Source: Lactifluus volemus | Lineage: Eukaryota; Basidiomycota; Agaricomycetes; Russulales; Russulaceae | Assembly (NCBI GenBank): GCA_022376515.1 | Contig: WTXI01000045.1 | Coordinates: 186,001 to 250,000, forward strand | Reading direction: 5' to 3' | Length of the DNA stretch: 64,000 nucleotides | The notes under the pieces: generated by a model | The model's database searches: none | Told to the model about the DNA's origin: nothing | Seen by the model: only the letters and a program-made list of their open reading frames with translations | Shown here: piece by piece, positions 1-10,539 of the stretch | Numbering within the stretch: the stretch's first letter is position 1 | Layout: each line of letters begins with the position of its first letter | Position numbers and translations under genes: made by a program

Positions 1-152
1 TGTTCACCAGAATCTCCCTTTGACGCTGTGTAAATGAGGCGATACGGGGCAGCTCATGCGCCCGTCTACTGTACCCTGAACCCTTTCACCACTCCCACTT
101 CTGCTTTCCTGTCATTCCAGAACACATCAACCCTCTTACCTACGTGAGTTCT
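1..152 (+). promoter_or_regulatory. Upstream block of gene 1 (cut by window edge)
   Basis: Non-coding. It matches the last ~150 bases before gene 4 (about 44596-44741) nearly base for base, and more loosely the blocks before the other copies. A pyrimidine-rich stretch ends just before the start codon. No clear TATA box is seen. Its role as promoter and 5' leader is inferred only from position and conservation. Confidence 0.4.
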
Positions 153-3100
153 ATGGCGTCTACGACAACAACATCTGGCTTCCCCATTATCATCGATGCT
201 GCTTTACAAGAGTACACCAAGCAGACGGAGATCGATCTTACCCAGAACCCATTCGCTCTCAAAATCCAACACTCCGATTCTCCCGATGATGTCCTAGGGC
301 TGTTCCAAGAGCGAGAGAAGGAGTTTAAGGAATATCGAGATGGAAATCGCAAGCTGATGAATTGCCTCAAACCAGTAGTGCAGGTATTGCATGCACTCTC
401 TGGGGTGCTTGGCGACACGATTAGCGTTGTGAGCCTCATGAGCTTCGTTTCCCTCATGTCCTTGTTTATTGATTCCTTTTCCAGCCATTTCCACCATCAA
501 AAGCAATCTTTGTTGGAATTGATGTTCTCCTCGCAGTACGCCCTTCTCCATTATCGCTTCCGGTCTGATCCTTCTGACATGTCACTACTTCAGGCCGCTA
601 GTGGCGTTAGTTCGAGTTATGACGCACTAGAAGATCTATTCCAATGCGTTCAGAATTTTCTTCAACGCCTACATGTTTATACCCAGATTCCTTTCCCCCC
701 CGCGATGACAAATATACTCGTGAAGATTATGGTGCAAGTACTCTCAGTGCTTGGCTTGGCAACAAAGCAAATCAAGCAGGGGCGTTTCAGTGCGTAGGCC
801 CTTCCTCAAAATATGTCACGTGTAGTTGAATGTGCAGCAGAGAAATTCGCGAAGAAGCTGTTCGGCGAGAGTGACATTGAAGCTGTGTTACAGAGGCTAG
901 ACCGCCTTACCCACGAGGAGGCTCGCATGACCGTTGCCCAGACGTTAGAGGTCGTCCATGGTCTTATGGATAATCTGAAGGTCGTCATGGACGGTGCGTG
1001 ATGCTTCTTGACTCGTTACAAGAATTGGACAGGACTATTTTCGTAGATGGCAAGGCTTCGATGAGCGATATACGGAAATCTCTTAGTATGTTATTTGCGT
1101 GCCCATGAATTCGTGTAGATTGGGCTGAGGACCAATCTAGTCAGTATGCAAGACACAGCTAGTAAGATAAATAAGATGGAACGTTCGTCATCATCCGGAT
1201 CTACTATCTTGGTCTTCGAGGTTGACACTAAATTGAAGGTGACCAATTACAAAAGGATGTGAGGAACTGGCTCTCTCCCCCAAACCATTCGACGAACCAC
1301 AACATCGCATGTCGAACTCACCAGAGTGGGACGGCAACTTGGTTCTTGGAGGGGAGTATTATTTCTGAGTGGAAAGAAAGGGGATCCTTGCTATGGATAC
1401 ATGGAAAACGTATGGTTTCTTCATCACTGGCACGTTCAGACTTCTAACAACGTTTTGGCCTATTAGCTGGTTCCGGAAAAAGTATACTCTTGTACGTGTT
1501 GATGAATTGTTTCATTTTCATCTGCAGCCACTGAGTTGCCGACCAGGTCCGAGATTATCGAAGACGTCTCTGGCTTGCGCGCAGCTGGGATGGCATCCAT
1601 GGCATATTATTATTTCGATTTCAGAGACGCCAAGAAGCAGAATCGCCATGGCCTACTTTCCTCTCTCCTCACCCAGCTCTCCGTCCAGTCAAATTCATAT
1701 TATGACATAGTCTCCCGGCTGTATGCGGCACACGACAGTGGCATCCAAGATCCCGCAGATCATACACTCACGCAGAGTTTAAAGGAAATGCTGGAACTCT
1801 CCGGACATGGACCGATATACATCATCATGGACGCTTTGGACGAATGTCCGGATGTCTCTGGCGCACCAAGTTCACGCGAAGAAGTGCTCGAACTTGTGGA
1901 GGAGCTCGTCAATCTGGAACTTCCGAATGTTCACATTTGTGTTACTAGTCGCCCCGAATTCGACATCCGAGCCGTCCTCGAGCCTTTGACAACACTTCGC
2001 GTGTCTCTCCACGAGGAAAGTGGACAGAAGCAAGACATCATGGATTACGTAACGAACTTCGTAAAGTCGGACCGAAAGATGCGGAGCTGGAGAGAGCAGG
2101 ATAGGCAACTGGTCATCGATGTCCTTTCAGAAAAGGGAGATGGGATGTAAGTCACCACATTCTTAATGCGTCACTTGGGTTTACTTATTGGGTGATGCAG
2201 GTTTCGATGGGTGTATTGCCAACTGGAATCCCTGCGTCGAAATCTACCTGCGAGTATCCAGGGTGCCCTCGACCAATTGCCCAAGACTTTGGACGAAACA
2301 TACAGACACGCCTTATTTTCCATCGAGGAAGAGAAACGTGAATATGCTCAACGTCTCTTCAAGTGTCTCACTGTTTCGATCCGCCCATTGCACGTCGCCG
2401 AACTCGCCGACGTTCTTGCCATACGGTTCGAGCCTGGTGCGCTTCCGGAGTATGACGTAGGATGGCGCCTAAGCGATGCAGAGGAAGCCGTTCTATCTGT
2501 TGGCTCGAGCTTGATATCGGTGGTCAATGTCGATGACTCCAAAGTCGTACAGTTCTCCCACTTCTCAGTTAAAGAGTTCTTGACCTCTGATCACCTTGGG
2601 GACGACCTTTCCGGGTATCACATCCTTCCCGGTCCTGCACATACCATTCTCGCAAAGGCATGCCTCAGCATCCTGCTCAAGCTTGACGACCGCATTGACA
2701 AAGCCACGATCGAGAATTTGCCATTGGCAGACTATGCTGCTCGGCATTGGGTCGAGCATGCTCGATTTGATGATGTGTCATCATCGATACAAGATGAAAT
2801 GCAGCACCTGTTTGACCCTGACAAATCCCATTTTTCGGCATGGGTGTGGGTTTTCAATATAGACCGTCCTTGGGTACAACACATGTCGACGATACATCCG
2901 ACTCCTCCAAAAGTGACACCCCTATACTACGCGATATTATGTGGATTCCATGACATTGCGCAGCACCTTCTCGCTGCTCATCAGTTAGATGTAAATGGGA
3001 GGGGTGATTGTCGGATGAGCCCACTGCAGGCCGCGCTAATGACAAGAAATTTGAAGGTCGCAGGGTTGCTGCTACAGCATGGTGCTGAAGTAGATGTCCG

Positions 3101-4835
3101 GGATGAAAATGGCTTTACTCCTTTGCACCGGGCATCAGAAGGGGGGAACACTGATATCGCACGGTTCCTTCTGGAGAATAATGCTGATGTCAACGCACGG
3201 GATAGGGAAGACAGAACTCCATTTCACTTGGCGTCAGCGGAGGGACAACTAGAAATGGTTAGTCTGCTGCTCCAGCACGGCGCAATTGTGGACTGTTATG
3301 ATAAAGCTGGCGCGACCCCTCTGCACTGGGCGGCGGTTTCGGGACATCTGGACATTTCTCTGTTATTGCTAGACCGGGACGTGGATGTGGACGTACAGGA
3401 CAACGACGGTTGTACCCCGCTACACGCTGTTTCACGTTGTGGGCTCATTGAGGTCGCCAAGTTCCTCATCCAGCGTGGTGCAGCTGTTGATAGCCGGAGT
3501 GATGAGGAGCAAACTCCCTTGCACCACGCCTCATGGAATGGCTACCTCGATATCGTACGGCTCTTGATCGAGAATGGCGCGAACGTATCTTCCAGATGCA
3601 ACGCGGGCTCGACTCCGTTTCACTCAGCATCACGAGGCGGGCACCTTCATGTTATCGAGTTCTTACTTCGCTGTGATGTCAATCACGATGTCGGCGTTCA
3701 GAATGCGAACGGACAGACCGCATTGATCCTAGCATCTGGCGCAGGGAAACTTGACGTTGTGCGCTTCTTAATCGATCAAGGAGCGGACTTGAATTCCCTG
3801 TGCGAGGGTTCATCGGTCGCGTTACACTCTGCAGCTCAAGAGAGTCATATTGACCTCGTACAGCTGCTTCTAGACCGCGGTGCAGACGTGAATGTACAGG
3901 ACGACCACCTTTTAACTCCGCTGCATATGGCTTCGGAGCTTGGGCATATCCAAGTGGCAAAATTGCTAGTTGAACGTGGGGCAATTGTCGATTCTTGTAA
4001 TGATCAACAGGAAACACCGCTTGACTTGGCAGCTGGAAGTGGGCAAGTCGAAGTCGTACACTTCCTACTCGAGTCAGGAGCGAATGTACATGCGATGGAT
4101 GAAGACGGCTGGACTCCGTTACACAAGGCATCATGGAATAGCCATCTCAAGATCATCAGGTTGTTGCTCAGTCGAGGTGCGGATCTCGACTCACGGAATC
4201 ACGCCAATAAGACTGCCGCAGATTTGGCATCGGAGAATTCTAAGGCCAAGGTTGCAGACTTCCTGGTCAAGTGCAAAGAAGACGAGAATTTTCGGAATGG
4301 GATATGCTCAACTGGATTGGATATAATTCTGCACGACACTGATGAAGAGGACATTACGAAACCAACTTCACTACATGCTGCGGTCTCAGAGGGCAAACTT
4401 GGCGTTGTGCGGTCGCTTCTTGTACGTGGTGCAGATGTCAATGCACGAAATGCAGAATATGAAACTCTGCTAGGACTGGCATCAGAAAGGGGGCACTTCG
4501 ATATGGTACACTTACTGATTGAGCACGGCGCGGAGGTGGATTCACGGGGCAGTGATGGGTCGACCCCGTTACACGAGGCATTGCGATATGGGCACACTGA
4601 TGTGGCGCGGTTGTTGATTGATCACGGTGCGGATGTGAACGCCAGGGACGAAGATAACAAGGCTCCCATTCATGTCTCCGCAAGCATCGGACAATTCGAG
4701 GTTGTAGAATTGCTGCTTGCACGAGGTGCGAACTCGCATTATCTCACCGATGACGGTCAATCCGCATTCGAATTGGCGAGAGGAAGAGGATTCCGTGAAA
4801 TTGTACACCTACTCAGAGAGCAAGATGCAAAGTAA
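153..4835 (+). CDS. Goodbye-NACHT-ankyrin STAND protein, array gene 1 (10 exons)
   Basis: NLR-like signalling ATPase, about 1394 residues. Exons placed from splice signals and frame: 153-428, 485-532, 594-789, 841-993, 1047-1085, 1141-1182, 1239-1409, 1467-1491, 1547-2146, 2201-4835; the sum is a multiple of three. Residues ~5-225 match the fungal STAND N-terminal Goodbye domain (motifs FPPSKAIFVGIDVLL, YDALEDLF, RLHVYTQIP, KIMVQVLSVLGLATKQIKQGR, LTHEEARM). NACHT follows, with Walker A GKPGSGKS at ~307-314, Walker B IIMDALDEC at ~410 and CVTSRPE at ~448. About 18-19 ankyrin repeats run from ~755 to the end. The in-frame GTG at 144 aligns with an ATG in gene 4, so I start at ATG 153. Intron 2 begins GC rather than GT. 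Ligand and effector are unknown; a role in non-self recognition is inferred from the family. Confidence 0.87.
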
Positions 4836-4916
4836 GCATGGCACTTACTAGTAAGGTGCGATGAATCATTGTATGGGCGTTGATTTGAGGGCTAACTTGA
4901 ATTGCTTGGTCTACAG
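4832..4916 (+). other. Candidate terminal intron overlapping the gene 1 stop codon
   Basis: The TAA stop lies inside a good donor (GTAAGC at 4832). A CTAAC branch-point box at 4892-4896 and a CTACAG acceptor ending at 4916 complete an 85-nt intron. All three signals recur at the ends of the other copies. If spliced, the protein loses its last lysine and gains about 40 residues, ending at TAG 5038-5040. In genes 3 and 5 the equivalent tail is only about 11 residues. Alternatively the intron lies in the 3' UTR or is used only in some transcripts. Confidence 0.5.
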
Positions 4917-6228
4917 CGGCACACTGGTATCCACAGTGATGCCTCAGTTACTCTGTGTTTTCGGCTATCCTCATCCACCTTCCAGACTTGCGCTTCAAAT
5001 TTTGCGCCGCTCAAGGTTCACTTTTACTATACTTTCCTAGCGTTGCTAAGTAATTGTACTTTGTGGTTTTACTATCGCTCTCAGGCCTTTACACATTCGT
5101 TGACCGTGATCATCCATATATACTCCTGCCCCGCCGTTCATATAACTGTCTTGCGTTCTCTCCTCTTAGTTTCTGTATGACCCTTCGTTGGTATCTCGGA
5201 AAGCCTCTGAACGATTCGAAGCCTTGCGTTGCTAAATTCTAGTTTTTTACTTGATTTAGTTCGTTAGTTTAAATTCCAGAGCTTTTTGAAATTACTGAGA
5301 ACACATTATTATAATCGCTGTAAGACACCAAACGTTCCGCACAAACCACCAGGCCCTCCAGTCGCGCGCGCCCACGCGCGGGGGTTTCATGTATGGGTTG
5401 AGCGCATGGCCGGGAATCGAAAGCGGTGCGTAGTAGCCCCGCGGCGAGGAGGGCTCGGATGTGTGGGGAAGAACTGTGATGGTGAGATGGGAGATGATAC
5501 TGTAGATAATAGTGTTTTCCAGTAGAGAGAAAAGGGGGGGGGGGGTTCGACCTTTCTCGTCGGTGCCGTGGGTACTACCAAAAGGTTTTTTTGCTTCTAT
5601 CGCATTCGGGAGACGCCAACGCACATCGTCGGCGGAGGGCGAGCTAGTCATACCAAGTAGCACAAAAAAAATCGTCATGACCTATTTTTTGTTTTTCAGG
5701 AACAGGAGTCTTTCAAGGGATTTCCCCCGCGGGATAGGTTTCATATACAGAAATCTAGATCATAAATTAGGATGGAAAGTTTAAAAAATCGACATATGGT
5801 GGAGTTCTCGCCGGAGTACCGTGCCAGTGGACGGCTTGACGTTTTTTGGGGGGGGGCAAGGCTGTGAAGGCCGCGCCGCGCCGCGCGACGTTATTAATAA
5901 AAGGGAGTACTGTAGTACAGTATGGTGGTTTTTGTTCGCCCCCGTAGTTGTCGTAGGGATGGGTGTGTCAAGGGTAAAAACAAACGAGAGGTATGGGAAT
6001 AAAAGTCTCTTCGCTCACTTGGTACTATGCATCTTTTTTCTCACACAACTCATGGTGAAACAGGTCATCCACGGGAACGCCGGGGGATGACTCTTCTTTT
6101 CTTAAAGGGGATATGCCTCTCCTTTGCTCGCTTCCCATCTGGGCACGATGAGTTAATTTTAGAGTTGTGGATTGTGTTGGGTGTTTGCGATAAATGGCTA
6201 AAATAGGATTACATAAACGGGGAAACCC
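4836..6228. repeat. Downstream intergenic block of unit I, no gene seen
   Basis: About 1.4 kb without a supportable gene. Near-identical or recognisable copies follow genes 2, 3, 4 and 5 (starting about 23400, 32756, 49439 and 59465). It contains GC-rich patches (around 5360 and 5870-5890), a G run near 5530-5545 and a 15-base inverted repeat with one central base at 5908-5922. The open frames in it are short, differ between copies and are not credible genes. Confidence 0.6.
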
Positions 6229-6485
6229 TTTTTTTTAAAAGTCTGCATTTATATTCCGCAAAATGTGGCTATGACAAAGTCGCAGTCCCCGGGGTGGGAT
6301 AGTAAAGGCAGCCGAGGAAGTAAGGAGCGTAGTGCTGTACTCAACGTTTTCGTGTTTGTGTGGTGGGGGAAGTCTATAGTAGGGTTCACAAGTACACTAA
6401 TTAGCATATACTCCGGCAGGGGGATCTGTCCCGGGTCCCAGAGTTGTCTCGGGAGCATGCAGGCGCCGGTCGATTTGATGAACAG
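6229..6485 (-). mobile_element. LINE fragment A, 3' part (separated by LTR insertion)
   Basis: This is the 3' end of a non-LTR retrotransposon read on the minus strand. It begins with a T run at 6229-6236, which would be its poly(A) tail, followed by frames corresponding to the far C-terminal end (…LPRQLWDPGQIPLPE) seen complete in copies C and D. It is contiguous in copies B-D. Here the Ty3/gypsy element interrupts it after 6485, and it resumes at 15441. Confidence 0.8.
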
Positions 6486-6630
6486 TGGAGTGGGGTCAGA
6501 GGACAGGCGGGGGAGAGAACCCCAGGGCAAGGAAGAGGCGCCCGAACACCTAGTTAGACCGATGATGTAATAAGAGAAGAAGGGTTCTTGACGCGATACC
6601 ACGACTCAGTCGGCAGGACACGCCCCTGCA
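6486..6630 (+). repeat. 5' LTR (145 bp)
   Basis: Starts TGGAGTGGGG and ends CCCCTGCA; the same 145 bases recur at 15292-15436. A TGG that could begin a primer-binding site lies four bases downstream (6634), but I cannot match it to a particular tRNA. Confidence 0.95.
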
Positions 6631-6713
6631 ACGTGGTGACGAGAGCGAGATTCAACCCACGAGGACCAAGCGCAGACATAAAGCACAAGACAGTCCACAT
6701 AAAAGCGAGCAGA

Positions 6714-8294
6714 ATGACACCCCCGACTCGAGTTCCCCCACCACGAGCGGCAAAAGCAAAGCCCAAACCCACCACGCTCATAACACCTCCCCCAGACGGA
6801 AACACCAGTAACACCCCAGCGTCAGCAAGCAGAAGCTCTAGCCCAGACGTAGACGAGCTTTTGCGCATAGACACACCAACCGACGAAACATCAGACTTTA
6901 GTCTTCCCTCGAGCCTATCCCCATCACCAGCACTCCATACGACTCCGCTCACACCCCTACGACCGAGCCCGCTAGGCCCCAATCACGAACCGGCAGACCA
7001 ACCCGAGCAAGGAATTCAGTGGCCAACACTGCCAGTACAGCCGCCACCTATCCAACCAGCGACCACAGCGCCAGCACGACTAATGGCCACGACAATCGTA
7101 GAACCATTCGGAGGGCAGCACACCCAGAACCCAAGGAAGTTCCTCCAGGACCTAGAGTACCAGATGACGCTGACAGGCATCGCGACGGCCCAAGCCAAAG
7201 CAGGCTTTCTTCGACTACGCCTAGAAGTGGATTCCGTAGCCAAAGAATGGTACAAGGCACTCCCCGCACTAGTACGCGAGGACTGGGATCAGCTAGCGCC
7301 AGCATTCACAGCGCGGTGGGATACGCAACCACTACCAGCCAAGACGGTCATGGAAAAGACGGACGAGCTGATCAAGTACAAGCTCAAGCCAGAAGAGGTC
7401 GGAACTATGGTTCCCCACATGGGCAGGATGCAGCACACGCACGTTGCGTGGGCGGAACAAATCCTAGAGAAGGCTCGGGCATGCCAACTCGAGAACAGGA
7501 CGGAGTACATCCAGCAGGTGCTAGGCCAGTTACCCGGGTCAGTCAGCGAAGGCATACAGCAGAATTACACTGACTGGACCACATTCACGAGCAACGTAAA
7601 GGCAATCGACATGGCCCAGCTGAAGACACGAGCCAACGCGGAAAAGACCATCCGCGACCTGACAGCCATGGTCACGGACCTTAAGATGGACAACCAAGCA
7701 ATGAAGCAGGGGAGAAGTCTCAAGCCGCAGCGCGGAGTCGCCCAGACAGCAGCCGCACCCGCACCAGCCAGAAACAACCCCTCGAACGCGGTTGTACCGT
7801 ACCGCCCGGGACCGTACACGTCCACCGCCCCCAGAGGCTACCAGCAACGAGTCCCGGCAACAGAAGCGGAGAGAGCAGACATAAGGCAACGACTAACCGT
7901 GTACCTACACCAACCGGACACTGACGCAGGCCAAGCCACGTACCGACGACAGATGGCACAGTGGCGAGCGGGTAGAGACAGCAACGACCCAGTCACACCC
8001 ACGACACCGGTTCCGCTGAGGCCAGGAACGGCAGCAGTGTGCAGCAATGAATGCTACAGGTGCGGCACACACGGACACGTATCATTGCAGTGCCCAGTTC
8101 CCGACGGCCACGTGAACAAGTTGTCGGCGGAAGAAGCTAGATGGAGAGTACTCTGCACAGGCGTGCTCGGACGGTCCAATCGAGCCCAAGTGAACCAGGT
8201 ATTCCTGGTAGACGACAACACGGGAGCATGGCAGGAATGGGACGGAGGAGATCAACAGGGCGATCCGGGAAACGGGGAAGGGTCGACTGCTTAG
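6714..8294 (+). CDS. gag: Gag of the Ty3/gypsy element
   Basis: Capsid/nucleocapsid polyprotein of about 526 residues from ATG 6714; the frame also opens upstream into the LTR (6588). The N-terminal ~110 residues are proline- and threonine-rich and disordered-looking. A helical capsid region with the retrotransposon gag signature (VEPFGG…NPRKFLQDLEYQM…AKEWYKAL) follows. Near the end is one zinc knuckle, C-X2-C-X4-H-X4-C, encoded at 8052-8093. It overlaps pol, which lies in the -1 frame, by about 150 bases. It is intact here, so it could still supply particles. Confidence 0.9.
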   Translation: MTPPTRVPPPRAAKAKPKPTTLITPPPDGNTSNTPASASRSSSPDVDELLRIDTPTDETSDFSLPSSLSPSPALHTTPLTPLRPSPLGPNHEPADQPEQGIQWPTLPVQPPPIQPATTAPARLMATTIVEPFGGQHTQNPRKFLQDLEYQMTLTGIATAQAKAGFLRLRLEVDSVAKEWYKALPALVREDWDQLAPAFTARWDTQPLPAKTVMEKTDELIKYKLKPEEVGTMVPHMGRMQHTHVAWAEQILEKARACQLENRTEYIQQVLGQLPGSVSEGIQQNYTDWTTFTSNVKAIDMAQLKTRANAEKTIRDLTAMVTDLKMDNQAMKQGRSLKPQRGVAQTAAAPAPARNNPSNAVVPYRPGPYTSTAPRGYQQRVPATEAERADIRQRLTVYLHQPDTDAGQATYRRQMAQWRAGRDSNDPVTPTTPVPLRPGTAAVCSNECYRCGTHGHVSLQCPVPDGHVNKLSAEEARWRVLCTGVLGRSNRAQVNQVFLVDDNTGAWQEWDGGDQQGDPGNGEGSTA

Positions 8295-10220
8295 ACGGCG
8301 AACAGGCGACCCCAGAAACCCCACCAGCGCCAACACAACAAGGGGAAACGTACGGAGGAGGATCAGGGGAAGAGGAACAAGTAGGGCACTCGGACACAGA
8401 GGCAGCATGTACACGCGAGAAATGTGACGTGATCGACCTGTACACAGTCGGAGGATCGGAAGACGCAGCAAGACCGTTCGTCCACGAGGTCCGGCTGCTA
8501 GGACCACGAGGCGAGATAGTCCGAGTGCGCGCAACATTTGATGACGGCGCAATGATCTGCGCAATGAGCACAAGTGTTTTCGAGCAGGTAAAACACCGGC
8601 TCGGAGCATGGAAGCCATCAACACGTGTACTGCGCATGGCAAACGGCACAGCAGCTAGATCGGAAGCGATCTGGTCAGGAACGGTGGAACTAGACGGAGT
8701 AAAGACCACGGGCGCGTTCGAGGTTTTCGACAGCGCAGGGGGATGGTCCTTCCTGCTGGGAAAACCAATGCTCCAGTCGTTCCGAGCACATCACGACTAC
8801 GAGCGTGATGAAATACAGGTGAGTGACAACAATCAAAAGACAGTTCTGACGAACCAAATAGATATACCATACTACAAGCACAGAGCCAGCCAAGGATCAC
8901 CGCCAGCAGCAGACTGGAAACAACGAGCGAAAGGGCCACGCCGGACAACGACAATAGCGACCATCAGCAGCCCCGATGAGACGAGAAACCCAGAACCACA
9001 CACAGCGGAGACACAAGCCGAAACCACGAAACAGAGAGTAGACGAACCGACACCAAGACGCCAAGTCAACCCGTTCCACCCAAGGCGGGTGGAAGAAGTC
9101 CTGAACGCGATCAAGATCGGAACCGACCTAACCAGCGATCAGCGGGAGCAGGTACGCGCACTGGTAAGAGCATATGCGGACTGCTTTGCCCTCTCAGTGC
9201 GCGAAGTCGTGCCAGCACAAGACGCAAGGCTACACCTAGGAATACCAGCAGACGCCCAGTTGTCCACGAAGGCACGACAGCGCACGTTCACGCCGCCCCA
9301 GAGACGTTACCTACACAAGAAGGTACTAGAGATGCTAGAGGCGGGCATCATCGAACGCGCCAACCCAGCAGAAATCAAGTGCGTGTCGGCGACCACGCTG
9401 GGACAGAAGCAGCACGACAGAGCAGGGTTAACACTGGAAGAGCTCCAGCAAAAGGTGAATAAGGAATGTGAGGCAGCAGGACTGATGCCCCATTTCCAGG
9501 TACCACCGATACAAGGGCCAGAACCAAGCGAAGCGGCCAAGAAATACGAAGAACAAAAATGGCGAATATGCCAGGACTTTCGACAAGTGAACAAGCTCTC
9601 GAAAGTAGCCCCGATGCCGCAGGGCGATATACGCGCAAAACAGCACAGATTAAGCGGCCACAAGTACGTCAGCACGATAGACTTCGCCTCAGGATTCTAC
9701 GCTGTCGAGATCGATCAGGAATCCCGACCATACACCGCCTTTTACGTAGAAGGCCTGGGCCACTTCTGGTACATAAGAATGCCATTCGGCCTCACTGGCG
9801 CTCCGACAGCATTCGCGACGATGGCAGCAAACCACCTCCACGACCTTATCGCAGACGAAACAATGGAGATCTTCGTAGACGACGGAGGCACTGCAGCGGA
9901 CACATTCCAGGGAATGAAGGAAAAGCTCACCAGAATTTTGGACCGAGTCCGAGAGCGGAAACTCTCGCTATCCGCAGCTAAGTCCCAGCTCTTCATGGCG
10001 GAGGCCACATTCGCAGGGGCAAGAGTAAGCTTAAAAGGTGTATTACCAGACCTCACGAAGTTGACAGCAATCGTCGATTGGAAACGACCGACGAGCACTC
10101 TAAACCTAGTGTCATTCCTTGGTCTAACGGGACACTTCCGCGATCTCATACGCGGCTACGCACGCATCGAAGGACCGCTACGGGACCTACTAGCGCAGGT
10201 GTCATTGCCACAGCCCTCCA
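8141..10220 (+). pseudogene. pol: Pol, N-terminal half: protease and reverse transcriptase
   Basis: The open frame runs from the gag overlap. An aspartic protease with FDDGA in place of the usual D-S/T-G-A lies at about 8537-8551. Reverse transcriptase follows: YLHKKVLEMLEAGII, then RICQDFRQVNKL, YVSTIDFASGFYAVEI, MPFGLTGAPTAF and the catalytic FVDD box at about 9871-9882, then the thumb/connection (FLGLTGHFRDLI). The polyprotein is interrupted between RT and RNase H by the nested element. Both halves are in the same frame, and element plus one CA duplication is 3006 bases, a multiple of three. Pol was therefore apparently intact until that insertion. Confidence 0.9.
8267..8273 (+). promoter_or_regulatory. 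Probable -1 ribosomal frameshift site (G GGA AAC)
   Basis: The heptamer GGGAAAC lies in the gag frame exactly as X XXY YYZ (codons GGA at 8268 and AAC at 8271), 18 bases before the gag stop at 8292-8294 and inside the gag/pol overlap. A -1 slip here enters the pol frame without meeting a stop. GGGAAAC is an established retroviral slippery sequence. A downstream pseudoknot was not tested. Confidence 0.75.
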
Positions 10221-10246
10221 CATCAGCAAAATGTCCAAGCAGCTTA
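10221..10246 (+). repeat. Left terminal inverted repeat
   Basis: Begins CATCAGCAAAATGTCC; exact reverse complement of 13199-13224. Confidence 0.93.
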
Positions 10247-10520
10247 TTTGTACTTAAATGTACTTAAAATATTTTTTTAAGTACTCCTAAGTACTTTAAG
10301 CACTTTAAGCACTTTAAGTCATTTTAAGACAAGTCAGCCTCCAGGAATTTGCTTATTTTCGCTTATTTTCGCTTATTTTCACTTATTTTCGCTTATTTTC
10401 TTTTTTTTTATTACTTAAAATTGGGTCAATTTCAACATTTTAGTGATTTTCAAGCATGTTTAGTTTTAAGCACATTTTAAGAGGATTTTAAGCAAAATTT
10501 ATTTGAGACTACACTACAAC
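10247..10520. repeat. Left subterminal repeats (TTAAG-type) and 10-bp tandem repeat
   Basis: Dense ACTTAA/TTAAGTA/TTAAGCA motifs in both orientations. A 10-base unit, GCTTATTTTC, occurs about five times in a row near 10350-10400. Such arrays near transposon ends usually bind the transposase. Confidence 0.8.
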
Positions 10521-10539
10521 ATTTGTAACTAGGACTAAA

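Noticed and set aside
140..551. Minus-strand frames over the first exons of each gene
   Set aside because: They recur in every copy only because the plus-strand coding sequence is conserved. They have no known domain, and their composition fits shadows of the Goodbye exons.
3679..4134. 151-codon minus-strand frame within the ankyrin region
   Set aside because: Antisense shadow of the regular repeat coding. It is present in the same register in the other copies and has no signal of its own.
5292..5678. Minus-strand 128-codon frame in the downstream block
   Set aside because: Frames in this block differ in length and phase between units, and splice sites or domains are lacking.
7016..9114. 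Minus-strand frames over gag and pol
   Set aside because: Opposite-strand frames in GC-rich retrotransposon coding sequence. The plus strand carries clear Gag, protease and RT motifs.
10350..10405. CRISPR-like array
   Set aside because: A 10-base unit with no spacers, in a eukaryotic transposon end. It is a simple tandem repeat.
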